NCBI GenBank assembly: GCA_003132865.1
Contig: PKYZ01000386.1
Coordinates: 1-9,238, forward strand
Length of the DNA stretch: 9,238 bases
Direction: 5' to 3'
Source of the DNA: Bryobacterales bacterium
GTDB lineage: Bacteria > Acidobacteriota > Terriglobia > Bryobacterales > Bryobacteraceae
Under the pieces are notes generated by a model. It was not told the origin of the DNA. It saw only the letters and a list, made by a program, of their open reading frames with translations, and made no database searches. The position numbers and the translations under genes are program-made. This document shows, piece by piece, positions 1-5,435 of the stretch (position 1 is its first letter; every line of letters starts with the position of its first letter).

Positions 1-618
1 CTGTGCGATCGTGGCGGCCATTTGGGCGCGCGCCAACATGTATTGCGGCCATGTGAGCGTGCCGTAGTAGGCGTTCATGTTGGTCCAACCGGCTGCTACG
101 TCATTGGAAAACAGGGTCTCATCGTCCACAATGAGTGTGAGACCGGCGGCCCTGACAGCCTGGGCCACCTGCGAATAGAAGGTCGTGTACGGCTGGAGAG
201 CGGCCGCGCTGCCATAAAAAGGCTCATAAAGAACGGGAAACAGGACCGATACCGACACGGCCTGGATTCCCAAAGCTTTCAACTCCTGCAACTGGGTCAG
301 AACAGTTTGCAAATAGTTGGGGCCGGATATCGACGGACCCTCATTGCTATTGGCCGACTGCAGATTGGCGCTGTATAGCGTGGGACCGCCCGGTATCGGC
401 GTCCAGGTCGGAGGGGTCGCCAGTTGGGTGTTAAACGCCTGCAGATCGCCGTTTAGCTCGCTATAGATGGAGTTGCAGTAACCCGCAGGTACGGCTGGCG
501 GCGCCGGCGGTGTCGGAACGTCTGCCTTGCAGGGCGCATAAACGAGCACCATCAAGGCCGCCAAAATACTGAAAGCGCGCCGTTTGGGTCCTGTCACTTG
601 GCTTGTTTCGATGGACAT
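1..618 (-). CDS. Secreted protein of unknown function, N-terminal part (runs off left edge)
   Basis: The reading frame is open for 206 codons from an ATG whose complement is at 616-618 to the window edge, so the gene is partial at its C-terminus. The N-terminus looks like a Sec signal peptide: a basic stretch (PKRR, residues 11-14), a hydrophobic core (about 15-29) and a possible signal peptidase I site after CKA (about residue 32). A Pro-rich linker follows (PTPPAPPAVPAG). No good lipobox is seen. The later part alternates helical and strand segments (ELKALGIQAVSVSVLFPVLY, then AGLTLIVDDETLF), which suggests the beginning of a TIM-barrel, glycoside-hydrolase-like fold with acidic residues at a strand end. 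That fold is inference; no family signature is certain. The Shine-Dalgarno sequence is weak. A plausible promoter lies at 688-717. It is transcribed divergently from the three-gene group that starts at 766. Confidence 0.75.
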   Translation of the reverse strand, partial: MSIETSQVTGPKRRAFSILAALMVLVYAPCKADVPTPPAPPAVPAGYCNSIYSELNGDLQAFNTQLATPPTWTPIPGGPTLYSANLQSANSNEGPSISGPNYLQTVLTQLQELKALGIQAVSVSVLFPVLYEPFYGSAAALQPYTTFYSQVAQAVRAAGLTLIVDDETLFSNDVAAGWTNMNAYYGTLTWPQYMLARAQMAATIAQ

Positions 619-687
619 ATGCGTGGGTCTCGCGATGATCGATCCAAGGTCATCCGCGATTCGAGCGCGGCGACACTCTGTAACCAA

Positions 688-717
688 ATCTTACGCTATC
701 TTGAAGATCTGGGTCAA
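688..717 (-). promoter_or_regulatory. Candidate promoter for the secreted protein gene
   Basis: Read on the minus strand, TTGACC (complement of 712-717, 5 of 6 matches to the -35 consensus) is followed after 18 bases by TAAGAT (complement of 688-693, 4 of 6 to the -10 consensus). This would give a leader of about 60 bases before the ATG at 618. Within the spacer lies an 11-base perfect palindrome, ATCTTGAAGAT (698-708), a possible operator. The assignment rests on consensus matching alone. Confidence 0.4.
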
Positions 718-719
718 TG

Positions 720-748
720 TTCACAATGGCAAATATGGCGAGTACTAT
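720..748 (+). promoter_or_regulatory. Candidate promoter for the 766-1590 gene group
   Basis: TTCACA (720-725, 5 of 6 to the -35 consensus) is followed after exactly 17 bases by TACTAT (743-748, 4 of 6 to the -10 consensus). Transcription would start near 755, leaving a leader of only about 10 bases that contains the strong ribosome-binding site AAGGAG (756-761) just before the ATG at 766. The -35 box lies 2 bases from the -35 box of the opposing promoter, so the two are back to back. Confidence 0.45.
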
Positions 749-765
749 AGCTACTAAGGAGACGC

Positions 766-948
766 ATGATAGAGTTTAATCATATCCACATCCGCGACGG
801 GGAAGACTGGGTTTGCGGAAGAAGCATGGCATTTGAGGACCGCGAGCTGATACGGTGTGAAGCCCGCGACCCGGATGAAGACGAGTGCTGCCGCCGCTGC
901 TCGGAGCAGATTCTGTCGTACTTCGGCGATGCCATGCACGTGCAATAG
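766..948 (+). CDS. Small Cys-rich acidic hypothetical protein (60 aa)
   Basis: I do not recognise this protein. It has a strong ribosome-binding site (AAGGAG, 756-761, 4 bases before the ATG), which supports real translation. It is rich in Asp/Glu and has five cysteines at residues 17, 31, 41, 42 and 45. The CCRRC cluster (41-45), with C31 and C17 nearby, could bind a metal such as zinc, but this is inference. There is no signal peptide or membrane segment. The stop is 29 bases before the TTG start of the response regulator, so the two are probably co-transcribed. The same bases are open in other frames, but only this frame has both a good Shine-Dalgarno sequence and a tight spacing to the next gene. 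Confidence 0.55.
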   Translation: MIEFNHIHIRDGEDWVCGRSMAFEDRELIRCEARDPDEDECCRRCSEQILSYFGDAMHVQ

Positions 949-977
949 TAGGGATGGGGAGCCGCGGGAGATCTCTG

Positions 978-1382
978 TTGAAAGAAACGATTCTGGTCGT
1001 CGAGGATGGGGACGCCGTTCGCAACCTGGTGTGCCTGATGCTGGTGCAGAACGGATATCGGGCGCTGGAGGCGCGCGACGGACATCACGCCTTGCGCGTC
1101 TGTGAAACTCACCCCGAGCCGATTCAACTTGTGTTGACAGATCTGGTGATGCCCAACATGCAGGGCGCGGATCTGGCCGAACGCCTGCGCCGTGCGCGCC
1201 CGGGTTTGCGCATCCTGCTGATGTCGGGGTATACGGACGAGCCGGTGGTACAGCGTCTCGGCCGCGACTCGGTGGCGTTCCTGCCGAAGCCGTTCACATC
1301 GGTTGAACTGGTGGAGAAGGTCCGGCAGGTTCTCGACGCGCCCTGGAATAGCGTGCCCACCGGAAGGCGCCCGGGTGGTTGA
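978..1382 (+). CDS. Single-domain response regulator (CheY-like receiver)
   Basis: A cytoplasmic phospho-receiver of 134 residues without an output domain; it would take phosphate from a histidine kinase that is not in this window. The receiver fold is complete: the acidic pocket E9-D10 (ILVVED), phospho-acceptor D55 in LVLTDLVMP, the conserved Ser at S83 (LLMSGYTDE) and K104 in LPKPF. It most resembles the receiver at the C-terminus of hybrid histidine kinases, which suggests a phosphorelay partner or a detached kinase module. I chose TTG at 978 because GGGAG (966-970) lies 7 bases before it and because MKETILVVED is the usual beginning of such receivers. An in-frame ATG at 954 has its purine stretch directly abutting it, and one at 885 lies inside the upstream gene. 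Its last 8 bases overlap the next gene if that starts at GTG 1375. Confidence 0.88.
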   Translation: MKETILVVEDGDAVRNLVCLMLVQNGYRALEARDGHHALRVCETHPEPIQLVLTDLVMPNMQGADLAERLRRARPGLRILLMSGYTDEPVVQRLGRDSVAFLPKPFTSVELVEKVRQVLDAPWNSVPTGRRPGG

Positions 1383-1590
1383 GCCCCGGCTTTTCTCAAT
1401 GCGCCAATTCTGGCACAGCCTGGCGGCGGTGGTGCTGGGCAATGCGGCCTACTTCAGCCTGGACCGCTTCCTGCCGCCGCCCGGCCGTCACGTGCCCTAC
1501 AAGATCGATTGGGGACTGGCCATCGACTTTTGGTGCTGCCTCGTGTTCTACGGCCTGCTGGCGCGGCTGAAGTGGTTCCAGCGCCGGTAA
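1375..1590 (+). CDS. Small two-helix membrane protein of unknown function (71 aa)
   Basis: Two hydrophobic segments are visible: residues about 12-30 (WHSLAAVVLGNAAYFSLDRF) and about 45-64 (DWGLAIDFWCCLVFYGLLAR). They are joined by a short Pro-rich loop (LPPPGRHVPY), and the protein ends in a basic tail (KWFQRR). It is probably an inner-membrane protein. I chose GTG 1375 because GGAAGG (1362-1367) lies 7 bases upstream and the start overlaps the stop of the response regulator by 8 bases, a common coupled arrangement. ATG 1399 is the alternative (63 aa) but has no Shine-Dalgarno sequence. A longer in-frame ATG at 1303 would add a stretch that merely overlaps the receiver gene out of frame. Its function is unknown; it might act with the receiver only in the sense of being co-transcribed. 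Confidence 0.65.
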   Translation: MVEPRLFSMRQFWHSLAAVVLGNAAYFSLDRFLPPPGRHVPYKIDWGLAIDFWCCLVFYGLLARLKWFQRR

Positions 1591-1598
1591 TCCGCTGA

Positions 1599-1614
1599 CC
1601 TGCTCACGTGCAGG
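1599..1614. terminator. Weak hairpin between convergent genes
   Basis: CCTGC (1599-1603) and GCAGG (1610-1614) can pair around a 6-base loop in the 31-base gap between the plus-strand membrane protein gene and the minus-strand toxin gene. There is no T-run, so it would be at best a weak bidirectional terminator. Confidence 0.2.
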
Positions 1615-1621
1615 CCGGCCA

Positions 1622-2059
1622 TCACACCTCCTCGGGTCTCACCGCTTCGACGTCTTTGTAACAGACAAAGTCTTTCGTGTTGAACGTTAGGATCAGTCGG
1701 ATTCGGTGCACACTCATCGCTGCCACGAGCCTCGCGTCATGGACTTTCTTTCCGGACACCTCGTGGTCTGCGACCAACTCACGCCATCTTGCAAACAAAG
1801 CCGGCGTCTCCGGAAGCACGGTCAGGAACGATTCGAGAAAGCGGCAGTAACGGTCCGTCTCCGCAACGGTCTTGCCGAAGCCGTTGTCCTTTTGCGGACG
1901 CGTAGACACGTTCCAAAACTGGATTAGGTTCTGTGGAGCGACACAGAGATCATCGCCCCTCCGTAGCAGAGTCGCGATGGCATGACGCGCAGGCGGTCTC
2001 AGCGGGCTTGCAAGGGAGAGAATGCGTAACCAGACGTTCGTATCGACGAGATAGTCCAT
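1622..2059 (-). CDS. vapC: PIN-domain ribonuclease toxin (VapC-like)
   Basis: VapC-type toxins are Mg-dependent RNases held inactive by the partner antitoxin. The PIN fold is recognisable along the 145 residues: YLVDTN (D6), the segment APQNLIQFWNVSTRP (41-55), the third acidic site KVHDARLVAAM (D108) and LILTFNTKDF (D130). In relatives, as I recall them, the second motif is usually NL(I/V)EFW, with the Glu serving in the metal site; here the residue is Gln (codon CAG, residue 47). If this alignment is right, activity may be weakened. ATG at 2059 gives the usual short N-terminus MDYLVDTN; a TTG at 2068 directly after the antitoxin stop would add three residues. Neither start has a strong Shine-Dalgarno sequence, so translational coupling to the antitoxin is likely. 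Confidence 0.85.
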   Translation of the reverse strand: MDYLVDTNVWLRILSLASPLRPPARHAIATLLRRGDDLCVAPQNLIQFWNVSTRPQKDNGFGKTVAETDRYCRFLESFLTVLPETPALFARWRELVADHEVSGKKVHDARLVAAMSVHRIRLILTFNTKDFVCYKDVEAVRPEEV

Positions 2060-2068
2060 CCAGCCCAA

Positions 2069-2326
2069 TCAGCGGTCCGGATACCAGTTCTCGCGTTCGA
2101 AGGCCGACTCCGGGAGCACGGCGCTTGATTCTAGCCCAGCAACAAAACTGTCAAAAGCCTTCACTCGCTCATCCGGGGTCGCCTGCTTCGGGGGGGACTG
2201 GGTCAAAGCCATCGTTTCCAGCACGCGGGCGGCAAACTGATCTAGCGACAAACCTTCCGCCTTAGCGCGCTGGAACAGCACGGCTTCGATATCCGGTTTG
2301 AGCACGACTTCCAGTTTAGTGTCCAT
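2069..2326 (-). CDS. Antitoxin of the PIN toxin (VapB-like)
   Basis: An 85-residue protein encoded directly upstream of the PIN toxin with essentially no gap, in the standard antitoxin-first order. The N-terminal half (MDTKLEVVLKPDIEAVLFQR to about residue 40) has a short strand followed by helices, as expected of a DNA-binding antitoxin of the ribbon-helix-helix kind. The C-terminal end (ENWYPDR) resembles the Trp- and Arg-containing tail that many VapB antitoxins place in the toxin active site. The exact antitoxin family is not certain. By analogy, the pair should repress its own transcription. The start lies 27 bases after the stop of the ADOP remnant on the same strand, so the pair may have its own promoter within that remnant. 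Only a weak AGG precedes the ATG. Confidence 0.75.
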   Translation of the reverse strand: MDTKLEVVLKPDIEAVLFQRAKAEGLSLDQFAARVLETMALTQSPPKQATPDERVKAFDSFVAGLESSAVLPESAFERENWYPDR

Positions 2327-2353
2327 GCCTGACCCATTATCGCAGAGCAGAGG

Positions 2354-2783
2354 CTACTCGTGGCGTAGTGCTTGCACCGGATCGATACGCAGGGCGCGGC
2401 GGGCTGGCCCGCAGGCTGCCGCGAGGCCCACGGCGGAGATCGCGAGCACAGCCGCCCCGATCACCACCGGATCGCGGGAACTGGCCTGATAGACGATACT
2501 CGCCAGCACATTGGCGCCGGCCGCGACCAACATGCCGGTACGGGCGAAGATCAGCCGCAAGACCTGCGCGGGCCGCGCGCCGATAGCCACGCGGATGCCG
2601 ATCTCGCGCACGCGCCGCGATACCGTATACGCCGAAAGGCCGTAGATTCCAGTGATCGACAGCGTCAGCGCCAGCACCCCGAACGCGCCCAGCGCCACCA
2701 CCGCCGCGTGCATCGGAAGATAAACCAGCCCGAACGTATGATGCAGGCTACCTACGCCGTTAGATGGCCAGGTGCGGGTCCAC
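2354..2783 (-). pseudogene. ADOP permease, C-terminal remnant
   Basis: This encodes the last FtsX-like membrane domain of an ADOP permease: GVGSLHHTFGLVYLPMHAAV, a helix (ALGAFGVLALTLSITGIYGL), the conserved cytoplasmic loop YTVSRRVREIGIRVAIGARP, and the terminal PARRALRIDPVQALRHE. Family homology continues upstream as DPHLAI, but in another frame. The family sequence DPHLAIYGVGSL is split by an extra T at 2760-2761, turning the Tyr codon into TAA plus a +1 shift. Between LVAAGA and NVLASIVYQ about a dozen residues of the usual Gly/Ala/Leu-rich helix appear to be missing, an in-frame deletion that would damage a membrane helix. Family homology stops near 2784. There is no credible start codon, so this is a dead fragment of the gene whose N-terminal part is at 3222-4496. 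Confidence 0.85.
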
Positions 2784-3231
2784 CTGCTCCCATTTCTCAC
2801 CCTCCCACAATGTGAACCAGCTTCGCCACTGCCCCATGTGCGGCAAGGCCATTCTGCCGGCGGATCTGTCGAACCATCCCCGGTGCCATGGCTGTTCCAT
2901 CCTTCTCGAACCGGAGTTCAACGGGAAGACCCAATGCCGGTGCGGGAAGTACCACAACGCCCCGGGCGTCGCCGATCTACTACTGCCGGTGCTGCCTGGG
3001 GAGGACATCCCCACGGGGGACGCCGAAGGGCGAGCCGGTCAGGATTGAAGCCGAAGAAGAAGATTAACGATTAATCAAGCAACCGTCACGGCGTTGAACC
3101 ACCAGATTGCGGTTTGGCGCGCCGGGTAATGATGTCGAGGTGTTCCCGCGCATGATTTACACCGGCGGTGTCCGATTTCCGTGTTGCCAAATCTTTATGC
3201 AGCAACATGGCTCCCAGGCCTTTAAATATGC
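2784..3231. other. Foreign segment replacing the middle of the ADOP gene
   Basis: ADOP homology ends near 3231 on the N-terminal side (after LGGAAGCA) and resumes near 2784 (at DPHLAI). The roughly 450 bases between share nothing recognisable with the family, while about 250-330 codons of the second periplasmic domain and its flanking helices are gone. Family length (about 800-900 residues) is the basis for that estimate. The segment holds the zinc-ribbon ORF (2812-3048). For 3049-3231 I see no gene, only a small direct repeat, GATTAA-C-GATTAA, near 3062-3075. No inverted terminal repeats or target-site duplication are visible at the edges, so this looks like a deletion with replacement or recombination rather than a plain insertion-sequence hit. 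Confidence 0.6.
2812..3048 (+). CDS. Small zinc-ribbon-like hypothetical protein inside the ADOP gene
   Basis: I do not recognise the family. Counting from GTG 2812 the protein has 78 residues with three Cys pairs: CPMC (7, 10), CHGC (25, 28) and CRC (42, 44), followed by GKYH. This spacing is typical of a zinc-ribbon or rubredoxin-like knuckle and is unlikely in a shadow frame. The tail (GVADLLLPVLPGEDIPTGDA) is acidic and probably flexible. GTG 2812 is chosen because the frame upstream of it (from ATG 2764) runs into the ADOP remnant. No Shine-Dalgarno sequence is seen, so an ATG at 2836 or loss of the true 5' end are alternatives. The gene sits on the strand opposite to the ADOP remnants, in DNA that replaces the middle of that gene. 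Confidence 0.4.
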   Translation: MNQLRHCPMCGKAILPADLSNHPRCHGCSILLEPEFNGKTQCRCGKYHNAPGVADLLLPVLPGEDIPTGDAEGRAGQD

Positions 3232-4496
3232 GCGCATCCGGCGGCCCCGCCGAGCATGGCGATCCAAAGCGACTCGGTGAGCAGTTGACGCACGATCCGG
3301 CCGCCGCCCGCTCCGATGGAAACGCGGATCGCGAGATCGCGGCTGCGATCGGCCATGCGGGCGGCCAGCAGACTGGCTAGGTTTGCGCAGGCCGCCAGCA
3401 GCACGAGTGCGGCCAGCAGCATCACACCTCCGGCAAAGGCGCGGGTTGGCTCGCGGCCTGCCGATCCCATCATCCCTGGTACTCCCAGCGTGAGCCGCAT
3501 GCCCTCGTTGGAGGTGTAGTCGTGCGCCAGTTGCGCCGCGATTATACCGAGGTTGGCTTCCGCTTGCCAGACCGTAACACCCGGCTTCAGACGTCCCGCG
3601 ACCCAGGAATTGTGGGAGTTTCGTTCGTTCAACCAGGAGTGGCCTTCAATTTGGGGCTGCATCATCATGGGCACCCAGATCTCGGACCAATAGAAGACTT
3701 CGGTGCCGTGGAACGCGCGCGGCGCGACTCCCCGTACGGTATAGGGGTGGCTGTTGATGCGGATGTCTTTCCCGGCGATCTGCGGGTCCCCGCCGAAACG
3801 GCTCTGCCAGCATGCGTAGCTGATGACGGCATAAGGGCTGGCGTTGGGATGCGTGTCCTCGGCCGGCGTGAAGAACCGGCCCAGCGCCGGTTTGATGCCG
3901 AGCGACTCAAAGTAGTTGCCGGTGACCAGGTAGCCCCACGCGCGATGCGCGCCCCGGTCGTCGTCGAGCGACATCATTGCAATGCGGTAGGCAAACAGCG
4001 ATTCAAACACTGAATTGCGGTCGCGAATGTCGCGATAGTTGGGGAAGGATTGCGCGGGCCCGCCGGAGTTATTGACGAAGTAGACGCGCGCGGCGTCGGC
4101 GATAGGCAGCGCTTTCAGCACCAGGGCGTTGAGCACGCTGAACACCACCGTGTTCGCGCCGATCCCCAGCGCCAGCGACAGGACCGCGACGAGCGTGAAC
4201 GCCGGACTCTTGCGCAGCACGCGGAAGGCGTACCGGGTGTCTTGCGCGAACGCTTCCAGCCACCCCCATCCCCACATATCTCTGCTCCTTTCCTTCAGCT
4301 CCGTTGGGTTCCCGAGACGGCGCATAGCCGCATAGCGGGCCTCTTGGGCGCCGGCGCCGTCAGCCCGGTAGCCATCCGCCTTCATCGCGGCGTGGAACCG
4401 CAACTCCTCTTCGATCTCGGCATCGAACTGCCGTCCGCGGCGGAGGAATACGATTCGCCGCCACAATTCACCCAGCTTTAGCCCCAGCCGTGCCAT
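3222..4496 (-). pseudogene. ADOP (MacB/FtsX-like) permease, N-terminal remnant
   Basis: ADOP permeases resemble the MacB membrane subunit but carry no ATPase. The first 424 residues fit the family: a basic, amphipathic permease prefix (1-75, with LRFHAAMKADGY and a RRLGNPTELKE motif), then RVLRKSPAFTLVAVLSLALG and the first membrane helix (about 98-123). A large periplasmic MacB-type domain follows (about 130-350), then the second helix (about 353-378, ending ACANLASLLAAR) and the cytoplasmic loop DLAIRVSIGAGGGRIVRQLL. Homology stops at LGGAAGCA, and the frame closes two codons later with HI and TAA. AAAGGAG lies about 9 bases before the ATG and overlaps the padR stop codon, so the start and coupling to padR are intact. 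If made, the product would be a half-permease; together with the remnant at 2354-2783 it is best read as a pseudogene. Confidence 0.85.
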
Positions 4497-4510
4497 CGGC
4501 GGACTCTCCT

Positions 4511-4852
4511 TTACGCGGGCTGAATCACGTTGGCGATCGCCCGCATGACCCTGTCGAATTCGGACATCTCGACGCTCAGTTGTTTCTTGCCGGCTGGCGT
4601 CAGCCGGTAGAAGCGCGCACGCCGGTTATTTTCCGACTGCGCCCAGTCCGCGGTGACCCAACCCTTGATCAGCATGCGCTGCAGCGCCGGGTAGAGCGAC
4701 CCTTCTTCCACTTGCAGAACGTCCTGGGACAACTGTTGGATATGCTGCGCGATGCCGTAGCCGTGCATCGGCCCCAGCCGGGCAAGGCTGCGCAGGATGA
4801 GCATGTATAGGGTTCCCGGCGGGATTTCGGTGCGCGCTAGATCTTTTCCCAT
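4511..4852 (-). CDS. PadR-family transcriptional regulator
   Basis: A 113-residue, complete PadR winged-helix repressor of the short subfamily found with ADOP genes. It has the helix-turn-helix start GTLYMLILRSLARLGPMHGYGI (residues 13-34), the recognition part VEEGSLYPALQRML, and the wing with WAQSENNRRARFYRLTPAGK. The C-terminal helix probably makes the dimer (EFDRVMRAIANVIQPA). The stop codon lies within the ribosome-binding site of the downstream permease, 14 bases before its ATG, so the two were one operon. The start ATG lies 6 bases after a perfect palindrome (4859-4869) and has no Shine-Dalgarno sequence, so the message may be nearly leaderless. Its target permease gene is now broken, so the regulator may be left only with autoregulation or other ADOP operons. 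Confidence 0.93.
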   Translation of the reverse strand: MGKDLARTEIPPGTLYMLILRSLARLGPMHGYGIAQHIQQLSQDVLQVEEGSLYPALQRMLIKGWVTADWAQSENNRRARFYRLTPAGKKQLSVEMSEFDRVMRAIANVIQPA

Positions 4853-4858
4853 AGGTAG

Positions 4859-4869
4859 ACTACTGTAGT
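4859..4869 (-). promoter_or_regulatory. Candidate PadR operator
   Basis: ACTACAGTAGT (minus-strand reading) is a perfect 11-base palindrome directly before the padR start. PadR repressors bind short palindromes at their own promoters, so this is a natural autoregulatory site. Its position near the inferred transcription start would block RNA polymerase. Confidence 0.5.
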
Positions 4870-4896
4870 GTGCATCAGGTTGGGCGCTGCTGTCAA
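4867..4896 (-). promoter_or_regulatory. Candidate padR promoter
   Basis: On the minus strand, a perfect TTGACA (complement of 4891-4896) is followed after 18 bases by CACACT (complement of 4867-4872, only 3 of 6 to the -10 consensus). Transcription would start about 4860, inside or next to the palindrome. The -35 match is strong and the -10 is poor. Confidence 0.35.
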
Positions 4897-4967
4897 GTTC
4901 ATGCCGCCGGAAGGCCGCAGGAACTTTCGCCGTGCGGCTCGTGTCGAATCAGGCGAGGGGTACGGAT

Positions 4968-5060
4968 ATGGCGATGATGCGCGATCGGAAAGCGCAGATC
5001 AATATGACTCCGATGATCGATATCCTGCTGGTGTTGATCATCGTATACCAGAACACGTAA
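4968..5060 (+). pseudogene. ExbD/TolR N-terminal fragment (30 codons)
   Basis: The 30-residue reading frame starting at ATG 4968 contains the hallmark of ExbD/TolR proteins: a short cytoplasmic segment, then INMTPMIDILLVLIIV (family form INVTPLIDVLLVLLII), including the Asp in the membrane helix (D18) that takes part in proton-driven energy coupling with ExbB/TolQ. The helix is cut after IIV and replaced by YQNT and a stop. Complete family members have about 130-150 residues with a periplasmic domain. A good ribosome-binding site, GAGGGG (4955-4960), lies 7 bases before the ATG, so the 5' end looks original. The rest of the gene is gone, and no exbB or tonB is nearby. This is best read as a truncated remnant. 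Confidence 0.75.
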
Positions 5061-5177
5061 AGAAACTACCGGAATGGCGTCGGCGGTCTAATCCGCGAGC
5101 CACGCGATGAACGAGAGAACAGCCGCACAGCCCCGACGACTCCCCATGTGATCGCCGAAGTGGGCTTTGGTGAGAGG

Positions 5178-5372
5178 TCAAAGAAAACGCATACCATCCC
5201 TCCCAAAGAAGGAGCTTCCCGTGGCAGCCAATACGACCAAATATATGGAGAGACCCATGGAAAAGACAAACGACGGCAGCGACTTTGCCATCTTCTCTGA
5301 AATCCTGAACCCAAGCCACGCGATACCAGCCGCGAAGAGTCCTGCGACTAGAATGTATATTGGGGCGTTCAA
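5178..5372 (-). CDS. Small membrane protein or fragment, AT-richer than its surroundings
   Basis: From TTG 5372 the frame gives 64 residues with two hydrophobic segments: PIYILVAGLFAAGIAWLGF (about 4-22) and VFSMGLSIYLVVLAAT (about 36-51). Between them is a polar loop (RISEKMAKSLPS). Codon use stands out, with many ATA, TTG, CTA, TTT and AGG codons, unlike the GC-ending codons of neighbouring genes. AAAGG lies 5 bases before the TTG. The frame stays open upstream (GAGIGAGIGLYTLAKVGL) and still looks membrane-like until about 5411, where Ig-like coding on the other strand begins. The gene may therefore have lost its true 5' end. I do not recognise the family. Confidence 0.4.
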   Translation of the reverse strand: MNAPIYILVAGLFAAGIAWLGFRISEKMAKSLPSFVFSMGLSIYLVVLAATGSSFFGRDGMRFL

Positions 5373-5397
5373 CCCGACCTTTGCTAAGGTGTATAAG

Positions 5398-5421
5398 CCT
5401 ATGCCGGCACCTATGCCGGCG
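5398..5421. repeat. Tandem 12-base duplication at a gene junction
   Basis: CCTATGCCGGCA (5398-5409) is followed at once by CCTATGCCGGCG (5410-5421), with 11 of 12 positions identical. It lies exactly where the membrane-protein frame (minus) meets the Ig-like repeat frame (plus). Confidence 0.7.
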
Positions 5422-5435
5422 CCCTGCCCCCGCGT

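Noticed and set aside
780..1442. Long minus-strand frame opposite the receiver gene
   Set aside because: It is the antisense of a receiver domain with every conserved motif, has a composition rich in Arg/His/Gln typical of a shadow, and no ribosome-binding site.
2760..3014. Minus-strand frame across the inserted segment
   Set aside because: Only its last residues (DPHLAI) match ADOP; the rest has no family features and lies antisense to the Cys-paired ORF. It is a read-through from unrelated DNA into the remnant.
2784..3231. Insertion sequence inside the ADOP gene
   Set aside because: No transposase, no terminal inverted repeats, no target duplication, and permease sequence is missing and not merely interrupted.
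3522..4013. Plus-strand frame opposite the ADOP periplasmic domain
   Set aside because: Antisense shadow of a clearly conserved coding region.
4914..4938. GCCGCA / TGCGGC inverted repeat upstream of the ExbD fragment
   Set aside because: Only 6 bp with a 13-base loop in GC-rich DNA and no T-run; not distinguishable from chance.
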